From Ensifer sp. USDA 6670 (GTDB lineage Bacteria; Pseudomonadota; Alphaproteobacteria; Rhizobiales; Rhizobiaceae), in assembly GCA_000421085.1 (NCBI GenBank), contig ATWE01000008.1, forward strand, positions 1 to 64,000: a stretch of 64,000 nucleotides of DNA, given 5' to 3'. The position numbers were made by a program, and so were the translations under genes. Shown one piece after another: positions 35,414 through 44,216 of the stretch. Each line of letters starts with the position of its first letter. The stretch's first letter is position 1. A model generated the notes under the pieces. The model made no database searches, had not been told where the DNA came from, and saw nothing but the letters and a program-made list of their open reading frames with translations.

Positions 35414-37336
35414 ATGAGTAAGACCGTGAAAGACCGCCAGTTCCGCCCCGTTGCCGTTCCCGATGTCGAACTCGGCGGATTCTGGGGCAAATGGCAGGAT
35501 GCCGTCTGCCAATCCACCGCCAAAACCTTGCTCGACCGCTGCGTCGAGGCGGGCATGATCAAGGCGATCGACGTCAGCCAGCCGAGCCCCGGCATCGTCA
35601 TTCCCATCCAGCCCTGGGGCGGTACCACCCAGATGTTCTGGGACTCCGACCTCGGCAAGTCGATCGAGACGATCGCCTACTCGCTCTACCGCCGCCCCAA
35701 TCCGGAACTCGAGGCGCGTGCCGACCGGATCATCGACATGTACGAGAAGCTGCAGGACGAGGACGGATATCTCAATGCCTGGTTCCAGCGCGTGCAGCCC
35801 GACAGGCGCTGGACCAACCTGCGCGACCACCACGAGCTCTATTGCGCCGGCCATCTGATCGAGGCCGCCGTTGCCTATTACCAGGCGACCGGCAAACGCA
35901 AGCTTCTCGACATCATGTGCCGCTTTGCGGACTATATGATCAAGGTCTTCGGGCGCGGCGACGGGCAGATCCCTGGTTACTGCGGCCATGAGGAGATCGA
36001 GCTCGCGCTCGTCAAGCTTGCGCGCGTCACGGGCGAGAAGAAGTATCTCGACCTTTCGAAGTTCTTCATCGACGAGCGCGGAACCGAGCCGCATTTCTTC
36101 ACCGAGGAAGCCAGACGCGACGGCCGCGATCCGGAAAGCTTCATTCAGAAGACCTATGAATACGGCCAGGCGCATCAGCCGGTGCGCGAACAGACGAAGG
36201 TCGTCGGCCACGCCGTGCGCGCGATGTATCTCTATTCCGGCATGGCCGACATCGCGACCGAATACAGGGACGACAGCCTGACGACGGCCTTGGAAACGTT
36301 GTGGGACGACCTGACCACGAAGCAGATGTACATCACCGGGGGTATCGGCCCGGCGGCCTCGAACGAGGGTTTCACCTCATATTACGACCTGCCCAACGAC
36401 ACGGCCTATGCGGAGACCTGCGCTTCCGTCGGCCTTGTCTTTTGGGCGAGCCGCATGCTCGGTCGCGGCCCGAACCGCCGCTACGCCGACATCATGGAGC
36501 AGGCGCTCTATAACGGCGCCTTGCCGGGCCTTTCTATCGACGGCAGGACCTTCTTCTATGATAATCCGCTCGAAAGCACCGGCAGGCACCACCGATGGAA
36601 GTGGCATCATTGCCCCTGCTGCCCGCCCAATATCGCGCGGCTCGTGACCTCGATCGGTTCCTATATGTATGCGGTCGCGGAGGACGAGATCGCCGTCCAT
36701 CTCTACGGCGAAAGCACCGCGAGGCTGAAACTCGCGAGCGGCGCCGAGGTCGAACTCAGGCAAGAGACCAACTATCCCTGGGAGGGGGCGATCGCCTTCA
36801 CGGCGAAGCTCGAACGGCCGGCAAGCTTCGCGCTGTCCTTGCGCATACCGGAATGGGCGGCGGGCGCGACGCTCAGCCTCAATGGTGCGGTGCTCGATCT
36901 CTCGGCGCATCTGACCGACGGCTATGTCCGCGTCGAGCGCGAATGGTCGGACGGCGACCGTGTGGCGCTTCTTCTGCCGCTGGCGCTTCGGCCGCAATAT
37001 GCCAATCCCAAGGTCCGGCAGGACGTCGGCCGCGTGGCGCTGATGCGCGGTCCGCTCGTCTATTGCGTCGAGGCCACGGACAATGGCGAGGATCTGAACG
37101 CAATTGTGCTTCCCCGCGAACTGCCGGCTGCCGAGACGGTCGTGCTCGACGATCTGAACGGTGCCGTTGCCATCGACATCTCCGTCGAGCGCGAGGAAAC
37201 GGAGGACTGGGGCAAAGCGCTTTACCGACAGGCGAGGCCCGGGCGCCGCCCGCACAAAGCGCGCTTCGTGCCCTATCATCTCTGGGACAACCGGGCGCCG
37301 GGCGAGATGCTCGTCTGGGTCCAGTCGGAAAAGTAG
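35414..37336 (+). CDS. GH127 beta-L-arabinofuranosidase
   Basis: A 640-residue glycoside hydrolase family 127 enzyme. The zinc/cysteine centre is visible: Glu334 and Cys336 in YAETCAS, and Cys402 and Cys403 in CPCCPPN, matching the Glu, Cys and Cys-nucleophile set of the Bifidobacterium HypBA1 enzyme. No signal peptide, so it acts in the cytoplasm. It lies within the importer operon, so oligosaccharides are probably taken up whole and cut inside to L-arabinose. Family assignment is firm; linkage and natural substrate (for example hydroxyproline-rich plant glycoprotein glycans) are inferred. Confidence 0.85.
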   Translation: MSKTVKDRQFRPVAVPDVELGGFWGKWQDAVCQSTAKTLLDRCVEAGMIKAIDVSQPSPGIVIPIQPWGGTTQMFWDSDLGKSIETIAYSLYRRPNPELEARADRIIDMYEKLQDEDGYLNAWFQRVQPDRRWTNLRDHHELYCAGHLIEAAVAYYQATGKRKLLDIMCRFADYMIKVFGRGDGQIPGYCGHEEIELALVKLARVTGEKKYLDLSKFFIDERGTEPHFFTEEARRDGRDPESFIQKTYEYGQAHQPVREQTKVVGHAVRAMYLYSGMADIATEYRDDSLTTALETLWDDLTTKQMYITGGIGPAASNEGFTSYYDLPNDTAYAETCASVGLVFWASRMLGRGPNRRYADIMEQALYNGALPGLSIDGRTFFYDNPLESTGRHHRWKWHHCPCCPPNIARLVTSIGSYMYAVAEDEIAVHLYGESTARLKLASGAEVELRQETNYPWEGAIAFTAKLERPASFALSLRIPEWAAGATLSLNGAVLDLSAHLTDGYVRVEREWSDGDRVALLLPLALRPQYANPKVRQDVGRVALMRGPLVYCVEATDNGEDLNAIVLPRELPAAETVVLDDLNGAVAIDISVEREETEDWGKALYRQARPGRRPHKARFVPYHLWDNRAPGEMLVWVQSEK

Positions 37337-37348
37337 GCGATCTCCAGG

Positions 37349-38434
37349 ATGGCGAACGGCATCAGCAACAAGAGCGTCGTGCTCAGCGACATACGCAAGA
37401 GTTATGGCGGCCTGGAGGTCATCCATGGCATCGATCTGACGATCGAGGAAGGCGATTTCGTCGTCTTCGTCGGCCCGTCAGGCTGCGGGAAATCGACCCT
37501 GCTGCGAATGATCGCGGGGCTCGAAGAGGTGACCGAGGGCGAGATCGCCATCAAGGGCAGGGACGTGACAGACCTCGACCCATCCGAGCGCGGCATCGCC
37601 ATGGTCTTCCAGTCCTACGCGCTCTACCCGCATATGAGCGTCAGCGAAAATCTCGGCTTCGGGCTCAAGATGGCGCGAACGGATCCGGCCGAAATCGAGC
37701 GCCGCGTCGCGCAAGTCTCGGCCATCCTCAAGATCGACCATCTGCTCGACCGAAGGCCCGGCCAGCTTTCCGGAGGCCAGCGGCAGCGCGTGGCGATCGG
37801 CCGGGCAATCGTGCGCAAGCCCGATGTCTTCCTGTTCGACGAGCCGCTTTCCAACCTCGATGCGGAACTGCGCGTCTCGATGCGCATCGAGATCGCCCGC
37901 CTGCACCGCGAGCTCGGCAACACGATGGTCTATGTCACCCACGATCAGACGGAAGCGATGACGCTGGCCGACCAGATCGTCGTGCTTCGGGACGGCCGGA
38001 TCGAGCAGGCCGGCAGCCCCCGCGGCGTTTACGAAGATCCGGCCAACATGTTCGTGGCAGGCTTCATCGGTTCGCCGCGGATGAATTTCCTCGATGCGGA
38101 ATGGCAGGGCGACGGGACGATCCGGGTCGGCGAGGCCACACTCGAGGCAGCGATCGACGGCGGCAGTCTGAAGCACGGCGAGCGCCTGCTCCTCGGCGTA
38201 AGGCCTGAACATATCGCAGTGGCGGAGCCGGGGCCGGAACGGATCACTGCCCAGGTCGAGTTCTCGGAATATCTCGGCGGAACGCGCTACCTCTACTGTC
38301 AGCTCGAAGACGGCCAGAGCCTCGTCGTCGAACAGCGCGACGGCCCCGACTGGCAGGCGGGGGAAAGACTTTCTTTCGCCGTGCCCGAAGACCGAAGGCG
38401 GTTCTTCGCCGAAGACGGGCGGCGTTTGCGGTAG
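37349..38434 (+). CDS. CUT1 ABC importer ATPase, UgpC/MsmK type
   Basis: A 361-residue ATPase. Walker A GPSGCGKST, signature LSGGQRQRVAIGRAI, Walker B VFLFDEPLSNLD and the switch His in YVTHDQTEAM are intact. A C-terminal TOBE-type domain follows (about 235-361). It closes the operon, 12 bases after the GH127 gene. Confidence 0.9.
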   Translation: MANGISNKSVVLSDIRKSYGGLEVIHGIDLTIEEGDFVVFVGPSGCGKSTLLRMIAGLEEVTEGEIAIKGRDVTDLDPSERGIAMVFQSYALYPHMSVSENLGFGLKMARTDPAEIERRVAQVSAILKIDHLLDRRPGQLSGGQRQRVAIGRAIVRKPDVFLFDEPLSNLDAELRVSMRIEIARLHRELGNTMVYVTHDQTEAMTLADQIVVLRDGRIEQAGSPRGVYEDPANMFVAGFIGSPRMNFLDAEWQGDGTIRVGEATLEAAIDGGSLKHGERLLLGVRPEHIAVAEPGPERITAQVEFSEYLGGTRYLYCQLEDGQSLVVEQRDGPDWQAGERLSFAVPEDRRRFFAEDGRRLR

Positions 38435-38478
38435 CGAGATGCCGCCCTGTTCTCAACTGCCGCACGGGCCGCGTGCTT

Positions 38479-38521
38479 ATGTAGATGCAGGGGTCTACAT
38501 TGTTTAAGAACAGATCTACAT
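38479..38521. promoter_or_regulatory. Candidate VapB operator
   Basis: Inverted 7-base arms ATGTAGA (38479-38485) and TCTACAT (38494-38500), plus a third half-site TCTACAT at 38515-38521, 21 bases further, two helical turns. The last site touches the ribosome site of the antitoxin gene. Toxin-antitoxin operons are usually autoregulated at such sites. Confidence 0.5.
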
Positions 38522-38531
38522 GGAGGCCGCC

Positions 38532-38777
38532 GTGCCGATCAATGTCAACAACCCCGAGGCGGATGCCCTGACGCGCAAATTTGCCCACATGGCCGGTGTC
38601 AGCATCACAGACGCGATCGTGATCGCCATGAAGGAGGCGATAGAGCGCCGGCGAAACCTGGAAACGCCGCTGCAGACTGCAAGAAGGCTTCGGGAGAAGC
38701 ATGGCATCTCGATCAGCGATGCCGCGAGGAAGCCGTTCCCGCGAGAGGCCTTCGACGCGATGTGGGACGAAAGCTGA
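38532..38777 (+). CDS. vapB: VapB-type antitoxin (PSK family)
   Basis: An 81-residue antitoxin. The start PINVNNPEADALTRKFA is typical of Rhizobium VapB/PSK-type antitoxins. I start at the GTG at 38532, which has GGAGG five bases upstream; the ATG at 38520 overlaps that ribosome site. The stop overlaps the toxin start (TGATG). Because the toxin is truncated, this gene may be an orphan antitoxin. Confidence 0.75.
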   Translation: MPINVNNPEADALTRKFAHMAGVSITDAIVIAMKEAIERRRNLETPLQTARRLREKHGISISDAARKPFPREAFDAMWDES

Positions 38778-39001
38778 TGTTCGTCGATGCACGTGCCATC
38801 ATCGCGTTGCTGTCGGACGAACCGGAGGCTGGCCGCGTTTCCGACGCTATCGCGTCGTCACCGAGCCCGGTGACCTCCCCGGTTGCGGTGCTCGAGGCCG
38901 CCCTTGGCCTTGCCCGCCCCGACAAATTCAATCTCCCGGTCGATGCGGTCGAACCGACGACGAGTTTCGCCAGACCGATCTTGAGACCGTGCCCTGAGTA
39001 A
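38777..39001 (+). pseudogene. vapC: VapC PIN-domain toxin, truncated
   Basis: The first 55-60 residues are a normal VapC start: MFVDARAIIALLSDEPEA with the first acidic residue, then SPVAVLEAALGLARPD with the conserved Glu. Identity to the family stops after DAVEP (about 38950), and the frame ends at 74 residues instead of about 130. The later PIN aspartates are missing, so the RNase site cannot form. Sequence beyond is unrelated, which suggests a deletion or insertion junction. Confidence 0.7.
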
Positions 39002-39087
39002 GTGGTTAGACCCAACGGAGCCAGAGTGTTTCCATAGGAAAGCACCCGCAAGGGGACCTGAAGTTCCGAGCCTTGCGGGGGCTCCTT

Positions 39088-39723
39088 CTACGAAGTCATT
39101 CCAAGAGCAGCCGGCCTCCACACCAGGTCCCTGTCGGGCATACCTGAAAGATCCACGGTTATCCGAATACCGTTCCTGATCCGCCGTCGTAAGATATCGG
39201 CGCCATCTGGTTTCGTCTGAAGCAAAGTGTTCTGATGGAGTGCGCTCAACTGAGAACGCGAGATCCTTAACTCCAAGGCAAGCAAGCGATCCAAGCGCGT
39301 ACTGCTCGGGTATGGAACCGACAGTTCGATTTCTAAATGCTCCCAATCAGGAACGTCGTGCAGCAGCTCCTTTCGAACCTCGAAATCGGAAAACTCGTCA
39401 ATCCTTTGCGACTTCCGCCTGAGCGCTTCGAGATTGAAAGTCTCCGCTCGAATCCAGGAGGGATCGTTGGACTGTAATGCGTCGAGGACAGCTGGATTGA
39501 TGTCGCGAACATTCCGGCGTTCAAAGATTGGGCGGTTCCAGGTCCTGTCGCACGTCGAGCATTTGTAGATAAGCCATGCATCAAGCCTCCGGCCATTGGC
39601 ATTGAGCCTGATCTTGTTGCTACTCTCGAAGGCTCGAAGGCCTCCGCATCCACTGCATGCTACCCAAGGCTGAGGGGGGATCAGGGGAATGATGGTCCAG
39701 CGGACCTGAAGTGTATTGCACAT
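39088..39723 (-). CDS. DUF1062 family protein
   Basis: A 211-residue cytoplasmic protein. The N-terminal region has two zinc-knuckle-like pairs (ACSGCGG and YKCSTCDRTW), as in DUF1062 proteins. WNRPIFERR and the leucine-rich C-terminal half also fit. No function is known to me. I prefer the ATG at 39723 over 39756. It lies next to the broken toxin gene in what looks like an accessory patch. Confidence 0.6.
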   Translation of the reverse strand: MCNTLQVRWTIIPLIPPQPWVACSGCGGLRAFESSNKIRLNANGRRLDAWLIYKCSTCDRTWNRPIFERRNVRDINPAVLDALQSNDPSWIRAETFNLEALRRKSQRIDEFSDFEVRKELLHDVPDWEHLEIELSVPYPSSTRLDRLLALELRISRSQLSALHQNTLLQTKPDGADILRRRIRNGIRITVDLSGMPDRDLVWRPAALGMTS

Positions 39724-40220
39724 ACCGTCTTGGCCTTCCGTTCGGAAGTCCACCAAGATGGGAGCGTGAGAAAGCCACTAGGGCGCGGCATGGCGGCGTT
39801 CGGGAGGTGAAGAGCTGAGACAGCGGGGCTGCACTTGGCACATTAAACGATGCCAGACCGGTCTCATGCCACCACCCGATGAACGCATTCATACCCCGTC
39901 GACCCTCGTCAGCCGGCGGCAGTACGGGTGAGAAATGGATTGAGACCGGTATTTACTTGGGCAAAGTGGACCTCTGCATGCCAACGCTCTTCACCAAAGC
40001 GATACCAAATGATCCAGCTTCAGCTGGAGCTCTCATTGCGCCAGAAGCGACAAAGATGCCGCCTGCTGCATTTCTGCAACTCTGCGATGTGATCGGATCA
40101 TGCAGCGCACTCGTTACCGCCTTCGATGACTGCGTCCACGGCGGCCGTGCTCACACGTCTCAGGAAGGGTGATTGGACGGTTTCGCTACATGTGTTAGGA
40201 GCCAAGTACAGGATAACATC
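39724..40220. other. Gene-poor accessory stretch
   Basis: No gene can be supported. An open frame at 39879-40172 (plus, 97 codons) has no clear ribosome site and no family that I recognise; it could be a small gene or a remnant. Other frames overlap it on the opposite strand. The promoter of the next toxin-antitoxin pair should lie at the right end. Confidence 0.4.
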
Positions 40221-40490
40221 ATGCCCGTCAGCACCACCATGACCATTCGGGTCAGCCCCGAGTTAAAGAAAAAGCTCGATCGGATCGCTAGCGCCACTTC
40301 GCGCAGCCGCTCTTTCCTCGCGGGCGAAGCCGTGGCTGCCTATGTGGACCGGGAACTTGAAATCATCGACGGGATCGAGCGCGGTATGGCGGATGCCGAG
40401 GCGGGCCGCCTCGTTCCGCATGAAGAGGCCATGGCTGAAATTTTCGACGTGATCGGGAAGGCGGAGACCGGTAAGGGCGGCAAAGTTTGA
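40221..40490 (+). CDS. Ribbon-helix-helix antitoxin (CopG/ParD type)
   Basis: An 89-residue antitoxin. The N-terminal ribbon-helix-helix reads TTMTIRVSPELKKKLDRIA and continues SRSRSFLAGEAVAAYVDRE. Start is the ATG at 40221 (AGGATAAC upstream). It overlaps the toxin gene by four bases (TTGA). It would neutralise the ParE/RelE-type partner and autorepress the pair. Confidence 0.8.
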   Translation: MPVSTTMTIRVSPELKKKLDRIASATSRSRSFLAGEAVAAYVDRELEIIDGIERGMADAEAGRLVPHEEAMAEIFDVIGKAETGKGGKV

Positions 40491-40795
40491 GGCGGCCTGT
40501 TCAGTGGTCGCGTGCGGCTCTGGATGACCTCAGGGATCAGGTTCTCTTCATTGCACTGGAGGACCCGGATGCAGCGGCAAGAGTGGCGGGCCGGGTTCGC
40601 GACACGGCTGCAGCACTCGGCGAGATGGCGACCGGGAGGCCGGGACGGGTGATCGGCACCTACGAGAAGTCCATCGCCCGCTTGCCCTCTGTAATCGCAT
40701 ATGCACTGATGAACCGAAGCGGCCGCGAAAGCGTCATGATCCTGCGCGTCACTCACACCGCGCGGGAATGGACAGCCGAGGAGTGGCCGCCTTAA
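40487..40795 (+). CDS. ParE/RelE-family toxin
   Basis: A 102-residue toxin. VQWSRAALDDLRDQVLFIALEDPDAA and MILRVTHTAREW fit the ParE/RelE fold. Initiation is by TTG at 40487, inside the antitoxin stop, so toxin synthesis is coupled to antitoxin synthesis. Length is normal and no damage is seen. ParE-type members poison DNA gyrase, RelE-type cleave mRNA; I cannot decide between them. Confidence 0.75.
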   Translation: MRRPVQWSRAALDDLRDQVLFIALEDPDAAARVAGRVRDTAAALGEMATGRPGRVIGTYEKSIARLPSVIAYALMNRSGRESVMILRVTHTAREWTAEEWPP

Positions 40796-40829
40796 AGCTC
40801 TTCGAGAATAGGTCTTCTTTGCCTCTCCC

Positions 40830-41816
40830 TCAGCCCTCGCCGGTGGTAAATGTCGGTGCCTCCGACGGTTCGGAGCCGCGATAGTGGCTTGGCGGCAGGC
40901 CGATCACACGCTTGAAGGCGCGGCTGAACGAGGCCTCCGAGTCATAGCCGAGGCGGCGTGCGACGACGGAGATGCGCATGCGGTCGCGGGTCAGCCATTG
41001 CCGTGCCTGGTGCATGCGCACCTGCGTGAGGTAACGGGCCGGCGTCTCGCCGACCACGGCGGCGAACTGCTGCGCGAAGCCGGAGCGCGAGGCGCCCATG
41101 AGCTTGGCGAGCGAATCGACTGTCCAGGTCTTTTCCGGATCGAGGTGCATGGCCGCGATCACGCGGCCGAGCCCGGGGTGGCGGACCGCCGCCACCCATC
41201 CGTTGGTATTGCCGCATCCGTGCTCCACCCAGGAGCGGATGATGAGCGCCGCGAGCACGTCGGCGAGCCGCGCCAGCACGCCGCCGGAGCCGACGCGGCT
41301 GGCGCCGACTTCCCGCGCCATGGCGTCGAGCATGTGCGGGATCGCCGGTTCGCTGGCCGTCAGGGCGTCGATGCGCATTACGTCGGGCATCATGCGCAGC
41401 AACGGATGCATGGCATCCATGTTGAACCGCAGACTGCCGCAGAAAAGGATTGTGGTCTTGCCGCGCCCGCCCCCGCAGACGTCGTAGACGCAATGGCATA
41501 CCTCCTCGACCGAATAGGCCTCGAGCGGTGACAGCTTCTCGCCGGGCGCGCTCGCCAGCGCATGCGCGCCGCCACGCGGCAGAAGCACGGCATCGCCGCG
41601 CTTCAGTTCGATCCAGTCTCCGTCTGCCACCCGCAGCCAGCAGTCTCCGCATATGAAGTGGAAGCGCGCCGCCTCCTGCGCCGGAAATGAAATTCCCCAG
41701 GGCGCGGTCAATTCGCAACGGACGTAATCGACGCCGTCGAGGCGCAGTCCGCGCAGGAGTTCGCTGAGAAAATCCTCCGAAGCGGAAGATGATTTTTTGG
41801 ACGAATGATCAAGCAT
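40830..41816 (-). CDS. AraC-family transcriptional regulator
   Basis: A 328-residue regulator. The N-terminal 180 residues form a cupin_6-type sensor (GDWIELKRGDAVLLPRGGAHAL), and the C-terminal 100 residues hold two helix-turn-helix motifs (TVDSLAKLMGASRSGFAQQF and VVARRLGYDSEASFSRAFKR). It is divergent from the MFS exporter gene; AraC regulators of this cupin type often control a neighbouring exporter. The ATG at 41816 lacks a strong ribosome site, and a GTG at 41852 is possible. Confidence 0.85.
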   Translation of the reverse strand: MLDHSSKKSSSASEDFLSELLRGLRLDGVDYVRCELTAPWGISFPAQEAARFHFICGDCWLRVADGDWIELKRGDAVLLPRGGAHALASAPGEKLSPLEAYSVEEVCHCVYDVCGGGRGKTTILFCGSLRFNMDAMHPLLRMMPDVMRIDALTASEPAIPHMLDAMAREVGASRVGSGGVLARLADVLAALIIRSWVEHGCGNTNGWVAAVRHPGLGRVIAAMHLDPEKTWTVDSLAKLMGASRSGFAQQFAAVVGETPARYLTQVRMHQARQWLTRDRMRISVVARRLGYDSEASFSRAFKRVIGLPPSHYRGSEPSEAPTFTTGEG

Positions 41817-41891
41817 TGCGGAATTTCTAGCATGGAATGTCCAGGACGTCACGCCTTATCTAAGCCGGACCCTCTCAAGGAGACCGCTCTT

Positions 41892-43097
41892 ATGACAGAT
41901 ACAGCGACCACTCTGGACGCCACGTTCATACCGGAAAGCGAGGAGCGCATCGATCCGGCATGGGCCGGGGTCGGCTCCCTCGCGCTCGGCGTGTTCGGCC
42001 TCGTCACCGCAGAATTCCTCCCGGTCAGCATTCTGACGCCGATGGCCGCCGATCTCGGCATCAGCACGGGAACGGCCGGCCAGGCGGTGACGGCGACCGC
42101 CGTCGTCGGCGCGGTGGCCGGGCTGACGATCGCCATCGCCACGCGCCGGTTCGACCGCCGGCTCGTGCTTTGGGGCTTCACCCTTGCGCTGATCGCCTCC
42201 AGCCTGCTTGCGGCTTTCGCCACCAATCTCGCCATGCTCCTTGCCGCACGCGTCGTGCTCGGCATCGGGCTCGGCGGCTTCTGGTCGATGATGGCGGCGA
42301 TCGCCTTGCGACTCGTGCCAATGTCTCTCGTACCGCGTGCCATGTCGATCGTCTTCACCGGCGTCTCGGTGGCGACGGTCTGCGCGGCGCCCATAGGCGC
42401 CTATATCGGCGATCTCTGGGGCTGGCGCGCCGCATTCCTGATGGCTGCGGCGGTCGGTGCCGTAACGCTGATCGTGCAGATGGCCACCATACCGCGGTTG
42501 CCGCCGCAATCGGCGCCGAGCCTGAAGCTCCTCTTCGACCTGATGCGCATGCCGAGCATCCGCATCGGAATCATCACCGTCCTGCTTTTCGTCTCGGGCC
42601 ACTTCGCCGGCTTCACCTATGTGCGCCCGTTCCTCGAAAAGGTCCCGGAGTTCGGCATCGAGGCGATCTCGCTGATCCTGCTGGCTTACGGCACCGGCGG
42701 CTTCTTCGGCAATCTCGCCGGTGGGCTCATCATCGAACGCAGCATCACGGCGGCCGTGAGCCTCGGAACGCTGCTGATCGCAGCGATGGCGTTCGCCCTC
42801 GTGACCTTCGGTTCGCTCGATGTCGTCTCGGCCGTGGCGGTGACCCTCTGGGGCTTCGCATTCGGGGCGCTGCCCGTCGCCGTCCAGACCTGGATGGTAC
42901 GTGCCGCGCCCGACCATGCGGAAAGCACGGGCGGCCTCATCGTTGCGACCTTCCAGGTCGGCATCGCCAGCGGCGCTGTCCTTGGCGGGCTCTTCGTCGA
43001 CAGCTTCGGCCCGCTCGGCGCCATCACCTATTGCGCCGTCGCGACGCTCGCGAGCGGGCTCTACGTCATGGCCTCGCGCCGCCGCATAGAGGTCTGA
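41892..43097 (+). CDS. MFS exporter (NepI/AraJ type)
   Basis: A 401-residue major facilitator with 12 membrane segments and the DHA1 group's motif region (ARVVLGIGLGGFWSMMAAI). It resembles purine ribonucleoside or arabinose efflux pumps. Start is the ATG at 41892 behind AAGGAGA. Divergent from the AraC gene, with only 75 bases between starts. Substrate not determinable. Confidence 0.75.
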   Translation: MTDTATTLDATFIPESEERIDPAWAGVGSLALGVFGLVTAEFLPVSILTPMAADLGISTGTAGQAVTATAVVGAVAGLTIAIATRRFDRRLVLWGFTLALIASSLLAAFATNLAMLLAARVVLGIGLGGFWSMMAAIALRLVPMSLVPRAMSIVFTGVSVATVCAAPIGAYIGDLWGWRAAFLMAAAVGAVTLIVQMATIPRLPPQSAPSLKLLFDLMRMPSIRIGIITVLLFVSGHFAGFTYVRPFLEKVPEFGIEAISLILLAYGTGGFFGNLAGGLIIERSITAAVSLGTLLIAAMAFALVTFGSLDVVSAVAVTLWGFAFGALPVAVQTWMVRAAPDHAESTGGLIVATFQVGIASGAVLGGLFVDSFGPLGAITYCAVATLASGLYVMASRRRIEV

Positions 43098-43121
43098 TTG
43101 TGGCCCGGTCGCGGCATCGTC

Positions 43122-44216
43122 TCAACGCCGTTCGGGGAAGAGCGCTTTAAGCCCTTCCGGCGAGGGCGTGGCGATGCCGCGCTCGGTGATGAGGCCCGTG
43201 ATGAGGCGCGCGGGCGTCACGTCGAAGGCGGGGTTTGCCGCGGGACTGCCCTCCGGCGAAATGCGCACGCTGGCTATGGAGCCGTCGGACGCGCGTCCCT
43301 GCACGAAGCTCACCTCGTCGCCGGGCCGTTCCTCGATCGGAATTTCCTTGACCCCGTCATGGACCCTCCAGTCGATCGTGGGCGACGGCAGAGCGACATA
43401 GAAGGGCACGCCGTTGTCCCGTGCTGCGAGCGCCTTGAGGTAGGTACCGATCTTGTTGCAGACGTCGCCATTGGCCGTGGTGCGGTCGGTGCCAACGATC
43501 ACCATGTCGACCTCGCCGTGCTGCATGAGATGGCCGCCGGCATTGTCCACGATCAGCGTGTGCGGCACGCCATGGCTGCTCATCTCCCAGGCGGTGAGAT
43601 AGGCGCCCTGGTTGCGCGGCCGCGTCTCGTCGACATAGACGTGCACCGGTATGCCTTCCTCTACCGCCATGTAGATCGGCGCCGTCGCGGTGCCGTAATC
43701 GACCGTCGCCAGCCAGCCGGCATTGCAGTGGGTGAGGATGCGAACCGGCTCGCCCGGCTGCTTCTCTGCGGCGATTTCGCGGATGACCTTGAGGCCGTTC
43801 GCGCCGATGGCGCGGTTGAGTTCGACGTCCTCTTCCGCGATTTCCGCGGCGCGCTCGTAGGCGGCGTCCGCGCGTCCTGCTTCCGGCAGCGGGCGCAGAT
43901 GGTCCCGCATCGCGTCGAGCGCCCAACGCAGGTTGATGGCGGTCGGTCGCGTTTCGTGAAGCTCGTCCCAGACGGCATCGAGATGCGCATTCGATGGGTC
44001 CTTCGCCATGGCGATGGCAACCCCGTAGGCGGCGGTGACGCCGATCAGCGGCGCGCCGCGCACCCACATGTCGCGAATGGCGAGGGCCACATCGGCAACA
44101 GTCTTCAGCGTCACGATACGCAAGTCGTGCGGCAGCCAGCGCTGGTCGATGATGTCGACGGAGCGGCCATCCTCGTTGAGCCAGATCGTGTGGTAATGAC
44201 GTTCTCCGACTTTCAC
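43122..44216 (-). CDS. mtnA: Methylthioribose-1-phosphate isomerase MtnA
   Basis: A 364-residue aldose-ketose isomerase of methionine salvage, converting methylthioribose-1-phosphate to methylthioribulose-1-phosphate. The catalytic Cys164 ([10 protein letters not shown]) and Asp244 ([11 protein letters not shown]) match the B. subtilis enzyme closely in position. RGAPLIGV near residue 53 is the phosphate-binding region. Its start overlaps the mtnK stop by four bases. Confidence 0.95.
   Translation of the reverse strand: MKVGERHYHTIWLNEDGRSVDIIDQRWLPHDLRIVTLKTVADVALAIRDMWVRGAPLIGVTAAYGVAIAMAKDPSNAHLDAVWDELHETRPTAINLRWALDAMRDHLRPLPEAGRADAAYERAAEIAEEDVELNRAIGANGLKVIREIAAEKQPGEPVRILTHCNAGWLATVDYGTATAPIYMAVEEGIPVHVYVDETRPRNQGAYLTAWEMSSHGVPHTLIVDNAGGHLMQHGEVDMVIVGTDRTTANGDVCNKIGTYLKALAARDNGVPFYVALPSPTIDWRVHDGVKEIPIEERPGDEVSFVQGRASDGSIASVRISPEGSPAANPAFDVTPARLITGLITERGIATPSPEGLKALFPERR

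Noticed and set aside
34439-36211. Minus-strand 590-codon open frame
   Set aside because: Antisense shadow of the permease and GH127 genes, with no family features.
36595-38208. Plus-strand 537-codon open frame
   Set aside because: Out-of-frame shadow of the GH127 and ATPase genes; Arg-rich translation without motifs.
39879-40172. Plus-strand 97-codon frame
   Set aside because: No clear ribosome site, no recognised family; kept only as a remark in the gap entry.
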